Of a DNA stretch of 26,542 nucleotides, positions 15,998 to 23,700 are shown in pieces (the first letter of the stretch is position 1; each line of letters opens with the position of its first letter). The notes beneath the pieces were generated by a model. That model was not told where the DNA came from, searched no databases, and worked only from the letters and a program-made list of their open reading frames with translations. Source of the DNA: an uncultured Acetatifactor sp. GTDB lineage: Bacteria; Bacillota; Clostridia; Lachnospirales; Lachnospiraceae. The position numbers and the translations under genes were made by a program. Location: positions 1-26,542 of the forward strand of contig CAJTKW010000038.1 in assembly GCA_910577035.1 (NCBI GenBank), read 5' to 3'.

Positions 15998-17380
15998 ATG
16001 AAGATACTTGAGAAGAAAAGGAAGCTTGGAAAGGATGCAGGGTATACCATTTCCCATGATGTATTTCTTCCGATGTTTATAGCACCGTCAGAGCAGGCAG
16101 AAGAGGTTATGAAGGGAAACCTTATGCTGAATCCGGCAGTGGATGCTGCCATGGCGGAGGGGATACTGTCAGGGATACCGTCTGAGTATGTGGGCAAAAG
16201 CGACTGGGAGGCGGTGAAGGCAGGGGGATATGCCAACCTTGCGGAATTGCTGGCAAAGCAGATTTCCATGTATCCGCTGGTATTTGAGAAAGGCAGATTT
16301 TTAAAGCCGGATAGAAGGCTTAAGCGTATGGGTGATACGGCGGTCATAATTGTTTATCCGGAAGTGTTCCTTCAGCGTGTACAATATGCCGTGGGCGCCC
16401 GATATGCCAATCAGTATATGCCTGTACTCGCATCTGCGCAATACAGGGGCCGGAGTACGGATCCCTTTGAGTTTAACCTGTTTAACCGGGATGTAAAGGA
16501 CAGGTGGAAACAGGAGATGATTCTTGCGGTACGCATGAATCCTGATCTGCGGGTGACGGATGCACGTAGCCGGGAATACGGGGAAAAGATGGATCTTATG
16601 ACAGGCAGTCTGTCAGACATTGCCGTGGTTTGCCCACTGCAGGATCTTTTGAAGGGAAGGTTCCCCCAGGAAATCCGGGATTCGGAGTATGTCTGCCGGC
16701 TTGACAGCTTTAAGCCGGCAAAAAAGGAAATCAGGCAATGGGTATTTTCGGTGGCGGCAAATGTAATGAGCATAGTTCCTGCCGCCCGGTGGATAGTCAA
16801 GCTGGAGCGGATATTTCCGGGAGATAAATGGAAAGTATGTTCGCAGGTGGAAAAACTGTTTCCCGACGGAGCTGCCATGCCAAGGCTTGCGTATTTTTCG
16901 CAGGATGGCAGGGACAGAGTGTTCCTCCATATCAACAGGATAGAATGTAATTTCTTTGAATTCGGTGAGGAAGAGAAGAGGATACTCCGGGAACTGGTCT
17001 GTTTTGCGGAAACAGAATGCGGCACGAGGTTTTGTCATATGCTGCTGGAGACAAATGCCGATCTTGGAGTCATAAAGAACAGGGGGGTGCTTACGCAGAC
17101 CGGATTTCGCGAGGAGCGAACCTGTCAAAGGGGAGACTTGTTCGAGTATCAGTTTCTGGAGGCTGATTATAAGCTTGTACCGAGTGTGCTGGGAATTGAA
17201 TTCTCAAGGCGTGACTGGCATTACGGGGTGAGACTTTCCACGCCGGACAATGAGCATATTATGTGGTATGACAGTAAGGCGGTGATTGACTTTTTGGAGG
17301 AGGCATGGGCATCCAATATGGCGCGTATAGCATATCTGATGAGGGGAGACGTTTATGGCAGATATAGAAAGATTCGATAA
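15998..17380 (+). CDS. Protein of unknown family, coupled to an FRG-domain gene
   Basis: I do not recognise this 460-residue protein. It has no signal peptide or clear membrane segment and is probably cytoplasmic. A block at about residues 113-215 (VIIVYPEVFLQRVQYAVG, then KDRWKQEM, then TGSLSDIAVVCPLQDLL) resembles the conserved core of several uncharacterised proteins in Clostridia. It has no catalytic motif I can name. A Cys-containing stretch near residues 342-349 (ETECGTRFC) is not a known site. Stops TGA and TAA lie in frame just before ATG 15998, so the start cannot be further upstream. The ribosome site is weak. It has its own promoter and overlaps the FRG gene by 26 nt, so the two proteins probably act together. 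Confidence 0.75.
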   Translation: MKILEKKRKLGKDAGYTISHDVFLPMFIAPSEQAEEVMKGNLMLNPAVDAAMAEGILSGIPSEYVGKSDWEAVKAGGYANLAELLAKQISMYPLVFEKGRFLKPDRRLKRMGDTAVIIVYPEVFLQRVQYAVGARYANQYMPVLASAQYRGRSTDPFEFNLFNRDVKDRWKQEMILAVRMNPDLRVTDARSREYGEKMDLMTGSLSDIAVVCPLQDLLKGRFPQEIRDSEYVCRLDSFKPAKKEIRQWVFSVAANVMSIVPAARWIVKLERIFPGDKWKVCSQVEKLFPDGAAMPRLAYFSQDGRDRVFLHINRIECNFFEFGEEEKRILRELVCFAETECGTRFCHMLLETNADLGVIKNRGVLTQTGFREERTCQRGDLFEYQFLEADYKLVPSVLGIEFSRRDWHYGVRLSTPDNEHIMWYDSKAVIDFLEEAWASNMARIAYLMRGDVYGRYRKIR

Positions 17381-18359
17381 TATCGTAGAAGCCATTCGGC
17401 ATCTGGAGCCGAACCATATCCTTGGCACCTGTCTGGAAAGAGACGGGGTGGCTGTCAAGCATTCACGGTATGAGCTTATGACAATGCCTGACGGCAGGAT
17501 AGCGGCATTGTCTTTTTCCGGGAATTTCACCTTTTACCGCGGAGAAAATAAGTGTTATCCCCTTTGTAAGGCAAGTCTCTACAGAATTCCGGGAAGGGAT
17601 GACAGGATAGAGGCATTGTTAAAGTCGTATGATTTTATGGTGTTCCTGGAATCGCTGCCGGAGGTGCGGGCGTTTGTGGAGGGTAGTGGGTATTATGTGC
17701 CCTGGGCTCTGGCACAGCATTATGAATTTGCCACACCGATGATAGACCTGACCAATGAACTGGCTGTTGCCGCGTTCTTTGCCACTCATTATTATGACCG
17801 TGTGAGCAGGCAGTATTACCTTGTAAAGGACGGTATCGGCAGGATTCGCGGGACAAACATGATATTGGACCCGGAGCTTGCCGGTCCGCTGAAACCCATA
17901 GGAATGCAGCCTTTTGCAAGACCGGAGAGGCAGGACGGGTACGCTTTCTGGATCCCGGAAAGTGCGGATTTCACGGAATATTCCTTTGCGGTGGAGTTTG
18001 TACAGGACGCAAGGGTAAACCTTCGTCTGAAAACCGCGATGATGGGCGGCGCAGACTATTTCTTTCCCAATGAGCAGTTGTCACAGATGGCATCTGTCAT
18101 TAAAAATACCGGGGCGGTAACGAGCATGGCCATAGAGGCCATGCTAAAAGATATTGCAGAGGGCAATTCTTATATTACTCCGGAGGTTACGCAGGATGAC
18201 ATGGATAGGGTGATAAGGGAGCGCAGCCTGTTCGTGGTGGATGCACCTGTGATTTGTCCGCAGGCCATGCCCCACAGGACCAATGCTTTTATGAATGAGG
18301 GCAGGCTGATTGTAAGACCGGCATATAGAAGGGGAGAAGTACTGCCGGTTCCCGGATGA
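17355..18359 (+). CDS. FRG-domain protein
   Basis: The 334-residue protein carries an FRG domain, named for its N-terminal F-R-G motif. FYRGE is at residues 60-64, SLYR at 74-77, and the core PWALAQHY (116-123) is followed by TPMIDLTNELAVAAFFAT (127-144). FRG domains appear in phage- and stress-related bacterial proteins and their biochemical activity is not established as far as I know. The family core usually reads LLDWT, so MIDLT is a mild variation. The C-terminal 180 residues show no family I recognise. ATG 17355 follows GAGGGGAG by six bases inside the upstream gene, which argues for translational coupling. A hairpin 20 bases after the stop probably ends the transcript. Confidence 0.82.
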   Translation: MADIERFDNIVEAIRHLEPNHILGTCLERDGVAVKHSRYELMTMPDGRIAALSFSGNFTFYRGENKCYPLCKASLYRIPGRDDRIEALLKSYDFMVFLESLPEVRAFVEGSGYYVPWALAQHYEFATPMIDLTNELAVAAFFATHYYDRVSRQYYLVKDGIGRIRGTNMILDPELAGPLKPIGMQPFARPERQDGYAFWIPESADFTEYSFAVEFVQDARVNLRLKTAMMGGADYFFPNEQLSQMASVIKNTGAVTSMAIEAMLKDIAEGNSYITPEVTQDDMDRVIRERSLFVVDAPVICPQAMPHRTNAFMNEGRLIVRPAYRRGEVLPVPG

Positions 18360-18380
18360 ATGAAACAGGATAAGGAAGGA

Positions 18381-18428
18381 ACAAAATCCCGGTATATGCC
18401 AGATAAGGTGCATATGCCGGGATTTTGT
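18381..18428. terminator. Hairpin after the FRG gene, related to the one at 15672
   Basis: ACAAAATCCCGGTATATGC (18381-18399) pairs with GCATATGCCGGGATTTTGT (18410-18428) with one G-U pair. The loop is ten bases. The stem begins with A-rich and ends with T-rich sequence, so it could terminate in both directions. Its core matches the upstream hairpin at 15672-15718. Confidence 0.65.
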
Positions 18429-18478
18429 TTGCAATAAGTCTCAAGGCGGGTACGGCCTGCTATTATTTTAATATTCCA

Positions 18479-18507
18479 TTGAAAAATCCACTGAAATGTG
18501 ATATGGT
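18479..18507 (+). promoter_or_regulatory. Candidate sigma-A promoter for the three-gene metalloprotease module
   Basis: TTGAAA (18479-18484) and TATGGT (18502-18507) are 17 bases apart. This is a plausible, not perfect, vegetative promoter about 125 nt before the first gene of the module. It lies just past the terminator-like hairpin of the preceding module. Confidence 0.5.
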
Positions 18508-18573
18508 ATCATGAGTGGTTAAAATTGCTTATTGATATGTTCGACCAGAATGGATGAATCTCATCGATTGTTT

Positions 18574-18609
18574 GTGCCGGCTGCGTCGGCACTGCCGCCG
18601 TTGGCGGCA
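18574..18609 (+). promoter_or_regulatory. Tandem GC-rich hairpins in the leader of the three-gene module
   Basis: GTGCCG (18574-18579) pairs with CGGCAC (18587-18592). Immediately after it, TGCCGCC (18593-18599) pairs with GGCGGCA (18603-18609) around GTT. The second stem ends 13 bases before the GGAGG of the first gene. A role in attenuation or translation control is possible but unproven. Confidence 0.4.
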
Positions 18610-18631
18610 TGTCGGGAAGTGTGGAGGAACA

Positions 18632-20002
18632 GTGGCGGCAGACATAAGAAAGGGCTTTATAGACAGGAAGGACTGGAATTGGATTTTGTTTCTTGTATTG
18701 GGCGGCGCAGCCATTGTATGGGCGCTGCTTGCGGATTATGACTTGATTCCGTTTATGGAGCAGGCAAGCTGGGGATGGATCAAAGGTATCCTCTGGGACT
18801 CAGCCGAATTCATGTGTAATGTAATTGTCACATATGAGACAATGCTGGTTGCCAGTGTTATTTTTTTCTACAGCGTGATGGACAATAAAAGGCTGGGTAT
18901 TCCTTTCAGGAGGCTTCTTGATTTAACGATCGGGTCACATACAATTCCTATCCTGTTTATGATAACATTATTGCTGACAGTTTTTATGGTCATGGCCAGA
19001 TCCGTGTCATGGAAGTATACGACATATGTGTGTATGGGATATATTCTGCTGGTTCAAATGTATGTTATCATAAATATTTTATTATCCACCTCTTATGCGC
19101 ATTGCAAACGGATTATATGCCGATATGAGCGGAAACGATTTATGAAGCAGAAGGGGATATACAATTTAAGGGAATTTACGGGATATTTGGAGCGTGCTGT
19201 CCACAGTGGGGAAATTATCCAGGATAAAACGGAAATGCTGGGGGATTTTTTACGAATCCCGTTTGACGGCGTTGTCTGGAAAATGTATGAGAAAAGCATA
19301 CAGAAGGGGACGTTTGACGAGAAGAGAGAAGGAAAAAGGATTTATCACTTCTATTTTGTGAATACTTTGTCTGCATTCCGTGATGACGGAGGAGAGATAG
19401 CAAATTTGGAAATAGACCAGATGTATTCCTGTATCCTTGATTTCCTGAAGGAGTATGTTGGTCAAAACGGCGGCGGGATGGGAACCTTAAAGGAACTCCT
19501 GAAGAGTAAATATGAAGAGTCGGAATGCACCCGTAAGATTAATTATATTTCGCACATGGTTATTTCGGGTGTGATGAACGCTCTTGCTTTCGGAAATGCC
19601 CGAGGCTATGCAGGACTGTATAAAAATCTGTTAACGAAATGCGAGCTGGCGGATGAGATAAGGGGAAAACAGATCAAGTTAATGGTATTGTTTCAGGAAG
19701 TACTGGGATTGACCGGTATCCGTGAGGAACGGGGGGGCTTTGAATGGGAGCAGCCTGAAGAGTGGGATCCGCTTAAGGAGGAGGAAATTGCGTTTTGTGC
19801 CGATATGTGGAATGTTTGGATGGAAATGTATGACGTGCCGTTCTATAGTAAGGCAAGACGATTTAATGCGGCAATTCAGACTATGATCGGATACCGTAAT
19901 GCTTCCGGCAGAATTTTGAGAATGAAACTTAAGATGAAATGCAATGGGGAGAGGAAAAGTGAAGAAAGAGGTATCTACCAGAATACTTTTGCTGAAAAAT
20001 AA
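18632..20002 (+). CDS. Membrane protein of unknown family with four helices and a large cytoplasmic domain
   Basis: From GTG 18632 the protein has 456 residues. Four hydrophobic segments fall at about residues 16-34, 62-81, 103-123 and 131-153. They are followed by a hydrophilic domain of about 300 residues that starts with basic sequence (CKRIICRYERKRFMKQK). The positive-inside rule places that domain in the cytoplasm. I recognise no family or catalytic motif. GTG 18632 follows GGAGG at 18623-18627. An ATG at 18554 would add a 26-residue Arg/Cys-rich stretch across two hairpins, which looks non-coding. The 3' end overlaps the next gene by 44 nt. It could anchor or signal for the module's protease, which is inference. 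Confidence 0.75.
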   Translation: MAADIRKGFIDRKDWNWILFLVLGGAAIVWALLADYDLIPFMEQASWGWIKGILWDSAEFMCNVIVTYETMLVASVIFFYSVMDNKRLGIPFRRLLDLTIGSHTIPILFMITLLLTVFMVMARSVSWKYTTYVCMGYILLVQMYVIINILLSTSYAHCKRIICRYERKRFMKQKGIYNLREFTGYLERAVHSGEIIQDKTEMLGDFLRIPFDGVVWKMYEKSIQKGTFDEKREGKRIYHFYFVNTLSAFRDDGGEIANLEIDQMYSCILDFLKEYVGQNGGGMGTLKELLKSKYEESECTRKINYISHMVISGVMNALAFGNARGYAGLYKNLLTKCELADEIRGKQIKLMVLFQEVLGLTGIREERGGFEWEQPEEWDPLKEEEIAFCADMWNVWMEMYDVPFYSKARRFNAAIQTMIGYRNASGRILRMKLKMKCNGERKSEERGIYQNTFAEK

Positions 20003-20825
20003 TTTTTATCGGGATATGGGAAGTGCAAATGAGGAGGTACTGGGAAGGTATTGCGCCTTGGGGCATTTTGACGCTTTTGACATATCGGATGAGAAGATAG
20101 TTAAGGTGGAAGAGCTTGACACCTGGGGATATTTGGGGGAGAAGACTTACGGGCAAAACGGCGATGTGAATTGCCGAATGCTGGTATGTGTTACGGAACA
20201 GAAGGATAAGGATCGGGAATTCTGGACGAATGAGTCCGAGCCTCTGGTGTTTATAACGATGGTCAGACTGAACGAAGGGATAATGGCCGCTAAACGGGAC
20301 GGGATTATCGAGGCTTTGTCAAAGGAACCAAAACAGATGGGATATTTGTCATACGACCACAGTGAGATCATTGCGGTTACGAAGACGGATCAGTATAGCG
20401 ATGGCATGAAGAACGTCAGGAGGCTTCGCGAAATATGCAGTGCAGTTAAGACATATACGATTTTTGGAATAAGGGAAAATATTCTGGAATCATATGAAAC
20501 AATAAAGGCTTGTGTGAAGGATGAAAAGGTCTGCTGCAGGCTGCATTGCATGATAAAAAATTATGAGAAGGCGGAAAGCTTCAGGAGGATCCTGGAGGAA
20601 CATATAAGAAACCGGGAGGGTTTGGATGATATAGAGGTACGTAAATTTGAAACCTTCGGTGGGTTTGACTGGCTGCTGGAGGTGAACAATGTGTCTCTTT
20701 GCGGCTTATTGGAGCTTTATAAGACAAAGGAATTGCTGACGCATGCAAACAATAAATATTGTGAAGCATTTTTCAATATAGAATCAGAGATATTGGTGTG
20801 GGAAGGAAATCGAAGCTGTGGATAA
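19959..20825 (+). CDS. Protein of unknown family, middle gene of the metalloprotease module
   Basis: A soluble protein of 288 residues with no signal peptide or membrane helix. Alternating strand and helix text suggests repeated alpha/beta units. Examples are VFITMVRLNEGI, MGYLSYDHSEIIAV with YTIFGI, and CRLHCMIKNYEKAESFRRILEEHI with DWLLEVNNVSLCGLLELYKT. These remind me of ferredoxin-like sensory or nucleotide-cyclase-like domains, but no family can be named and no GGDEF or other signature is present. GTG 19959 was chosen because GGGGAGAGGA precedes it. ATG 19944 would add five residues. It lies inside an operon with overlaps at both ends (44 nt and 8 nt), so its product probably works with the membrane protein and the protease. 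Confidence 0.7.
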   Translation: MKKEVSTRILLLKNNFYRDMGSANEEVLGRYCALGHFDAFDISDEKIVKVEELDTWGYLGEKTYGQNGDVNCRMLVCVTEQKDKDREFWTNESEPLVFITMVRLNEGIMAAKRDGIIEALSKEPKQMGYLSYDHSEIIAVTKTDQYSDGMKNVRRLREICSAVKTYTIFGIRENILESYETIKACVKDEKVCCRLHCMIKNYEKAESFRRILEEHIRNREGLDDIEVRKFETFGGFDWLLEVNNVSLCGLLELYKTKELLTHANNKYCEAFFNIESEILVWEGNRSCG

Positions 20826-22353
20826 TTGGATAGAAGAGCAGAGGCGAAGCTTAAAGAGAATATATGAACAGTGTGATGATAAGGAGCCGGTTTTAAAAGC
20901 CTTTTCAGTATATTTGCTCAGAATTTTAAGCGGTCTGTCGCAAATCGGGAGCAGCAGGCTTTACGGCTATGAAGAGCAGATTCTGGAAAGAGGCATGCAG
21001 TTGTTCTGCATACATTATACAGATCGGGCAGACAGCGCGCTGACGGCAGGCAACAGCACGGAAGAGAAAAAGAGGATTATGAGGGATATTGAGGATGCGA
21101 TCAGCAAAATATCCAATGTATACAAGAATATTATTGACAGCACGTCCAATTCCGATCGGCAAATGTTCACGAGCCAGGCGGTAGAGAGCAGTATATATGA
21201 TATTTCTCCCAAGCTGCTTGCCGCTTATTCGGTAATTTTGGAGACTCTGGTACGCCTGTTTCATAAGGAGATGTTCTATGCGTTTTTGCTGCATCCGTCT
21301 TTAAAGAGCAATGTAGAGACGGCGAGCCTGTTTGATACACGGGAGGAAGAGGGAAAGGTGGTGCTGATCTACATCCCGGAAAACCAAATTGAAAGGACGG
21401 GGCAGGTTATCACTTATTTGCTGCATGAGGCATATCACGTGCTGACGAAGGCAGAACGTCACCGGCAGGACAGAGCCATCAGTATGGAGTGGCATGTATA
21501 TCACGCGATCTATCAGCGTATATTCAGGTATGTAAACTTTGACTTTGTGGAGGAAGAATGCGCCGACGAACATATAAAGGAAGGGCTGATGGTAAAATGG
21601 TTTGATATTGTCGGGCGCTGCGGGGAAATATGCGGGATGGCTGCGGATGACCGGAAGCTGTACAGTAAAAATATTCTGAGACAGACAGGCGACAATTGGC
21701 GGGAATGGCTGAGAAATATTTTTGTAAGTCTTGGGGATGATTTATGTCAGGCGCTGGAAGGAAAGAAATTCAGGGAGGATCAGAATCCGTATGAACAGAT
21801 CATGTGGATCGAATGGAATATACAGCGGAATCTTGTGGAAATTCTGGCGGGGAATCTGACGGCAAGGTATGCGCGTATTTATATGGGAATCTACAGGGAG
21901 GCATATGCAGATGTGGCGTGCATTCTTACTGCCGGAATTTCACCGGAGGAATATGAGCAGTCTTTCCGCGATTCGGAGGCGGAGGAAATATTGCTGGCGG
22001 ACATTATTCGCAATCTGAGAATTCATACTGTTGCAAAGGCGATCATATCCTGCGATGGCGTCAACTATGCGGAAGCCTGGGAAAAATACAGTAAGGAGCA
22101 TGAGTTTCGCAACAGATTAGCGGCAGAAGAGGAGGCTGGCGGTTCGGAAGAAGCGGTTCTTTCGGATGACGCGTTTTATGTCTGGGACGAGGATCTGGAA
22201 TTACTGGAAGAGAATCTGATCAGCAGTGCCGAAGCACTCTGGAAAAGATTGGGAAGTGAGCAGGGGTTTCAAAGGTTCCGCAATATATTAAGAGAGATGG
22301 ATTTGCTGGGAATTCTCAACGGCAGAGTAAGCGAAATCCTGCACGACATATAA
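20818..22353 (+). CDS. Putative zinc metallopeptidase (HExxH ... ExxAD), third gene of the module
   Basis: A 511-residue protein with a zinc-protease active site. HEAYH at residues 203-207 follows a hydrophobic helix (QVITYLLHEAYHVL), and EAYAD at 361-365 gives the ExxAD third-ligand pattern of gluzincins such as M48-type enzymes. The preceding VVLIYIPEN strand would be the edge strand of the fold. No signal peptide or membrane helix is seen, so it is probably cytoplasmic. The first 150 residues are mostly helical and of unknown role, and the tail is acidic. The start is GTG 20818, overlapping the previous gene by 8 nt. The substrate is unknown. A role in regulated proteolysis, toxicity or defence is inference from the accessory setting. 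Confidence 0.72.
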   Translation: MDNWIEEQRRSLKRIYEQCDDKEPVLKAFSVYLLRILSGLSQIGSSRLYGYEEQILERGMQLFCIHYTDRADSALTAGNSTEEKKRIMRDIEDAISKISNVYKNIIDSTSNSDRQMFTSQAVESSIYDISPKLLAAYSVILETLVRLFHKEMFYAFLLHPSLKSNVETASLFDTREEEGKVVLIYIPENQIERTGQVITYLLHEAYHVLTKAERHRQDRAISMEWHVYHAIYQRIFRYVNFDFVEEECADEHIKEGLMVKWFDIVGRCGEICGMAADDRKLYSKNILRQTGDNWREWLRNIFVSLGDDLCQALEGKKFREDQNPYEQIMWIEWNIQRNLVEILAGNLTARYARIYMGIYREAYADVACILTAGISPEEYEQSFRDSEAEEILLADIIRNLRIHTVAKAIISCDGVNYAEAWEKYSKEHEFRNRLAAEEEAGGSEEAVLSDDAFYVWDEDLELLEENLISSAEALWKRLGSEQGFQRFRNILREMDLLGILNGRVSEILHDI

Positions 22354-22354
22354 A

Positions 22355-22417
22355 AATAATGCTCTTTCGGTTCCTGCTCATGAAGTATACTTCAAGTGGG
22401 AGGAGAAGAGCATTATT
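22355..22417. terminator. Inverted repeat between convergent genes, enclosing a 14-bp palindrome
   Basis: AATAATGCTCTT (22355-22366) is repeated exactly in inverted form at 22406-22417. The 39-nt interior contains the perfect palindrome TGAAGTATACTTCA (22381-22394). It lies directly after the metalloprotease stop and before the end of the convergent XRE gene, the usual place for a bidirectional terminator. No T-run follows, so termination is only likely. Confidence 0.5.
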
Positions 22418-22450
22418 CTGGAGAGGCACTCATATATTTACAGCAGGAAT

Positions 22451-23134
22451 TCAAAAATTGCTGGCATCGCCGGGAGCTCTCAGCGGCGTAATCTTACGGT
22501 CTTCTTCGGGAAGGGATTCGTTCCCGGTAAGGGAGGTATCTTTTATAAATGCGTTAATGAAGCCGTCGGACTTAAGGCTGTTGATTCTCCGGGAAAAACG
22601 GCGGTCAAGATATTTGTAAAGCTGTCGGAGCATATCCGTGTCCCCACATACACATTCAGGGCGGGAATGCAGATCAGGAAGGGTGAACAGCTTGAGCAGC
22701 AGGTCGTCATTGCCGGAGTATGCAGCCGCCAGGAGGAAAAAGCCCTCCTTGTAGCCGGCAGCAAAGCAGGTGCAGCTGCCGTTTTCAAAAAGCTCCGTGG
22801 GCTTAATCCGTGCCAGCTCTTCCGGAGGATTCTGAAAGTTCAGAATATCCCAGTCTATTTCGGCTATCATACTGCGGTTGTAGAGGAGAACAAGCAGGCA
22901 CTCTATATTAGTGTGATTTAAATTGCTTTCGGGGCGGCCGACAAGATCATCAATGGATACGCCGAAATACTCGGCAATCGTCATGATCTTATCCAGGGCA
23001 GGAATACTTTTGTTCCAGCGGGAAATCAGGCCCGGCGACAAAAAGAGGTCTGATTCGAGCTTTGAGATAGACACTTTTCGCTGTTTACAAAGCATTCTTA
23101 TATTTTCAATCAGAACATTACCGTCCAGTGACAT
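22451..23134 (-). CDS. XRE-family transcriptional regulator with C-terminal sensor-like domain
   Basis: A 227-residue DNA-binding protein. Residues about 8-66 form a Cro/C1-type helix-turn-helix: IRMLCKQRKVSISKLESDLF, then SPGLISRWNKSIPALDKIMT and IAEYFGVSIDDLVGR. The remaining 160 residues (W..LNFQNPPEELARIKPTELFENGS, then a strand-rich stretch and DTDMLRQLYKYL) look like the partner domain of XRE regulators common in gut Clostridia, with unknown ligand. The ribosome site GAAAGGAGTG precedes its ATG at 23134. It is convergent with the metalloprotease module and diverges from the small gene at 23315. It could control either, or itself; an inverted repeat in its own leader supports autoregulation. 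Confidence 0.83.
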   Translation of the reverse strand: MSLDGNVLIENIRMLCKQRKVSISKLESDLFLSPGLISRWNKSIPALDKIMTIAEYFGVSIDDLVGRPESNLNHTNIECLLVLLYNRSMIAEIDWDILNFQNPPEELARIKPTELFENGSCTCFAAGYKEGFFLLAAAYSGNDDLLLKLFTLPDLHSRPECVCGDTDMLRQLYKYLDRRFSRRINSLKSDGFINAFIKDTSLTGNESLPEEDRKITPLRAPGDASNF

Positions 23135-23172
23135 TTAATCACTCCTTTCTGCTTGAAGCGTATGTAACATAT

Positions 23173-23225
23173 TGAAAAATATTTCATATATTAATTATTA
23201 TAGATTTTCTTGTATTATTTGTCAA
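23173..23225 (-). promoter_or_regulatory. Perfect consensus promoter of the XRE gene with a possible operator
   Basis: On the - strand TTGACA (23225-23220) and TATAAT (23202-23197) are separated by 17 bases, a full consensus sigma-A promoter. Just downstream, TGAAA-AATA-TTTCA (23173-23186) is an inverted repeat lying across or just after the expected transcription start. This is a suitable place for a repressor such as the XRE protein itself to bind. Confidence 0.75.
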
Positions 23226-23314
23226 GTTAATGTATAGTAAAGTTGCTTATAATTTTGATTGATTACCTTAATACTAGTTGAGGAATCATACTTGAAGTGC
23301 GGAGGTCATGCGTT

Positions 23315-23527
23315 ATGATATTTGTAAAGGAATATTCTGATCTTGTATCCAAATTCCATAAAGAGCCTCCCCATGTAGGAACGCCGTTTGTAGAGAACGT
23401 GAAGGAGCCGGCTCCGTTTTACAGGAATGATCCGGAATCCAGCCGTATGATCGCCGGGTATCGAAAAGGGCCTAAGAACAGTTACACAAGAGAGCTGGCC
23501 AAAAGGTTTCCCCTGACAGGGAAGTAA
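23315..23527 (+). CDS. Small protein of unknown function (70 aa)
   Basis: A 70-residue, hydrophilic and slightly basic protein beginning MIFVKEYSDLVSKFHKEPPH and ending RELAKRFPLTGK. It has no membrane segment, signal peptide or cysteine motif, and I recognise no family. ATG 23315 was chosen because GGAGG sits at 23301-23305, nine bases away. The frame also reads from GTG 23297, but that would overlap the ribosome site. It diverges from the XRE regulator and shares its upstream region, which includes a TATAAT at 23248-23253. It may be regulated by it, or be a separate housekeeping gene beside grcA. Confidence 0.6.
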   Translation: MIFVKEYSDLVSKFHKEPPHVGTPFVENVKEPAPFYRNDPESSRMIAGYRKGPKNSYTRELAKRFPLTGK

Positions 23528-23652
23528 AAGCTCATAAGAAGTCTTTTCATATTTTAACCGGCAGAATGCACATATCTGATCTCATGTTTGTTCCTGAGAC
23601 TTTCTGCTTATTTCCTGAATCTATTTGTCTCAAACTATATGAATTTAAATGC

Positions 23653-23680
23653 AAAAAGGACAGCTCCTTATGAGCTGTCC
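23653..23680 (-). terminator. Rho-independent terminator of grcA
   Basis: GGACAGCTC (23658-23666) and GAGCTGTCC (23672-23680) form a perfect nine-base stem with a five-base loop. On the - strand the stem is followed by TTTTTGC, the classic T-run, 20 bases after the grcA stop. Confidence 0.85.
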
Positions 23681-23700
23681 CCTGCTTAATGGCAAAGTAT

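Noticed and set aside
15901..16011. Short frame (MADCRNGMTGGSWWHI...) before the 460-aa gene
   Set aside because: No ribosome site, odd composition, and it overlaps the better-supported start at 15998.
16411..17128. Two long - strand frames opposite the 460-aa gene
   Set aside because: They are antisense shadows. The + strand frame has a promoter, coupling to the FRG gene, and normal protein composition.
18554..18631. 26-codon N-terminal extension of the membrane protein
   Set aside because: Arg/Cys-rich text encoded by two hairpins; GTG 18632 has its own GGAGG.
22359..22619. + strand frame of 86 codons after the protease gene
   Set aside because: It lies mainly opposite the XRE gene and has no ribosome site or family pattern.
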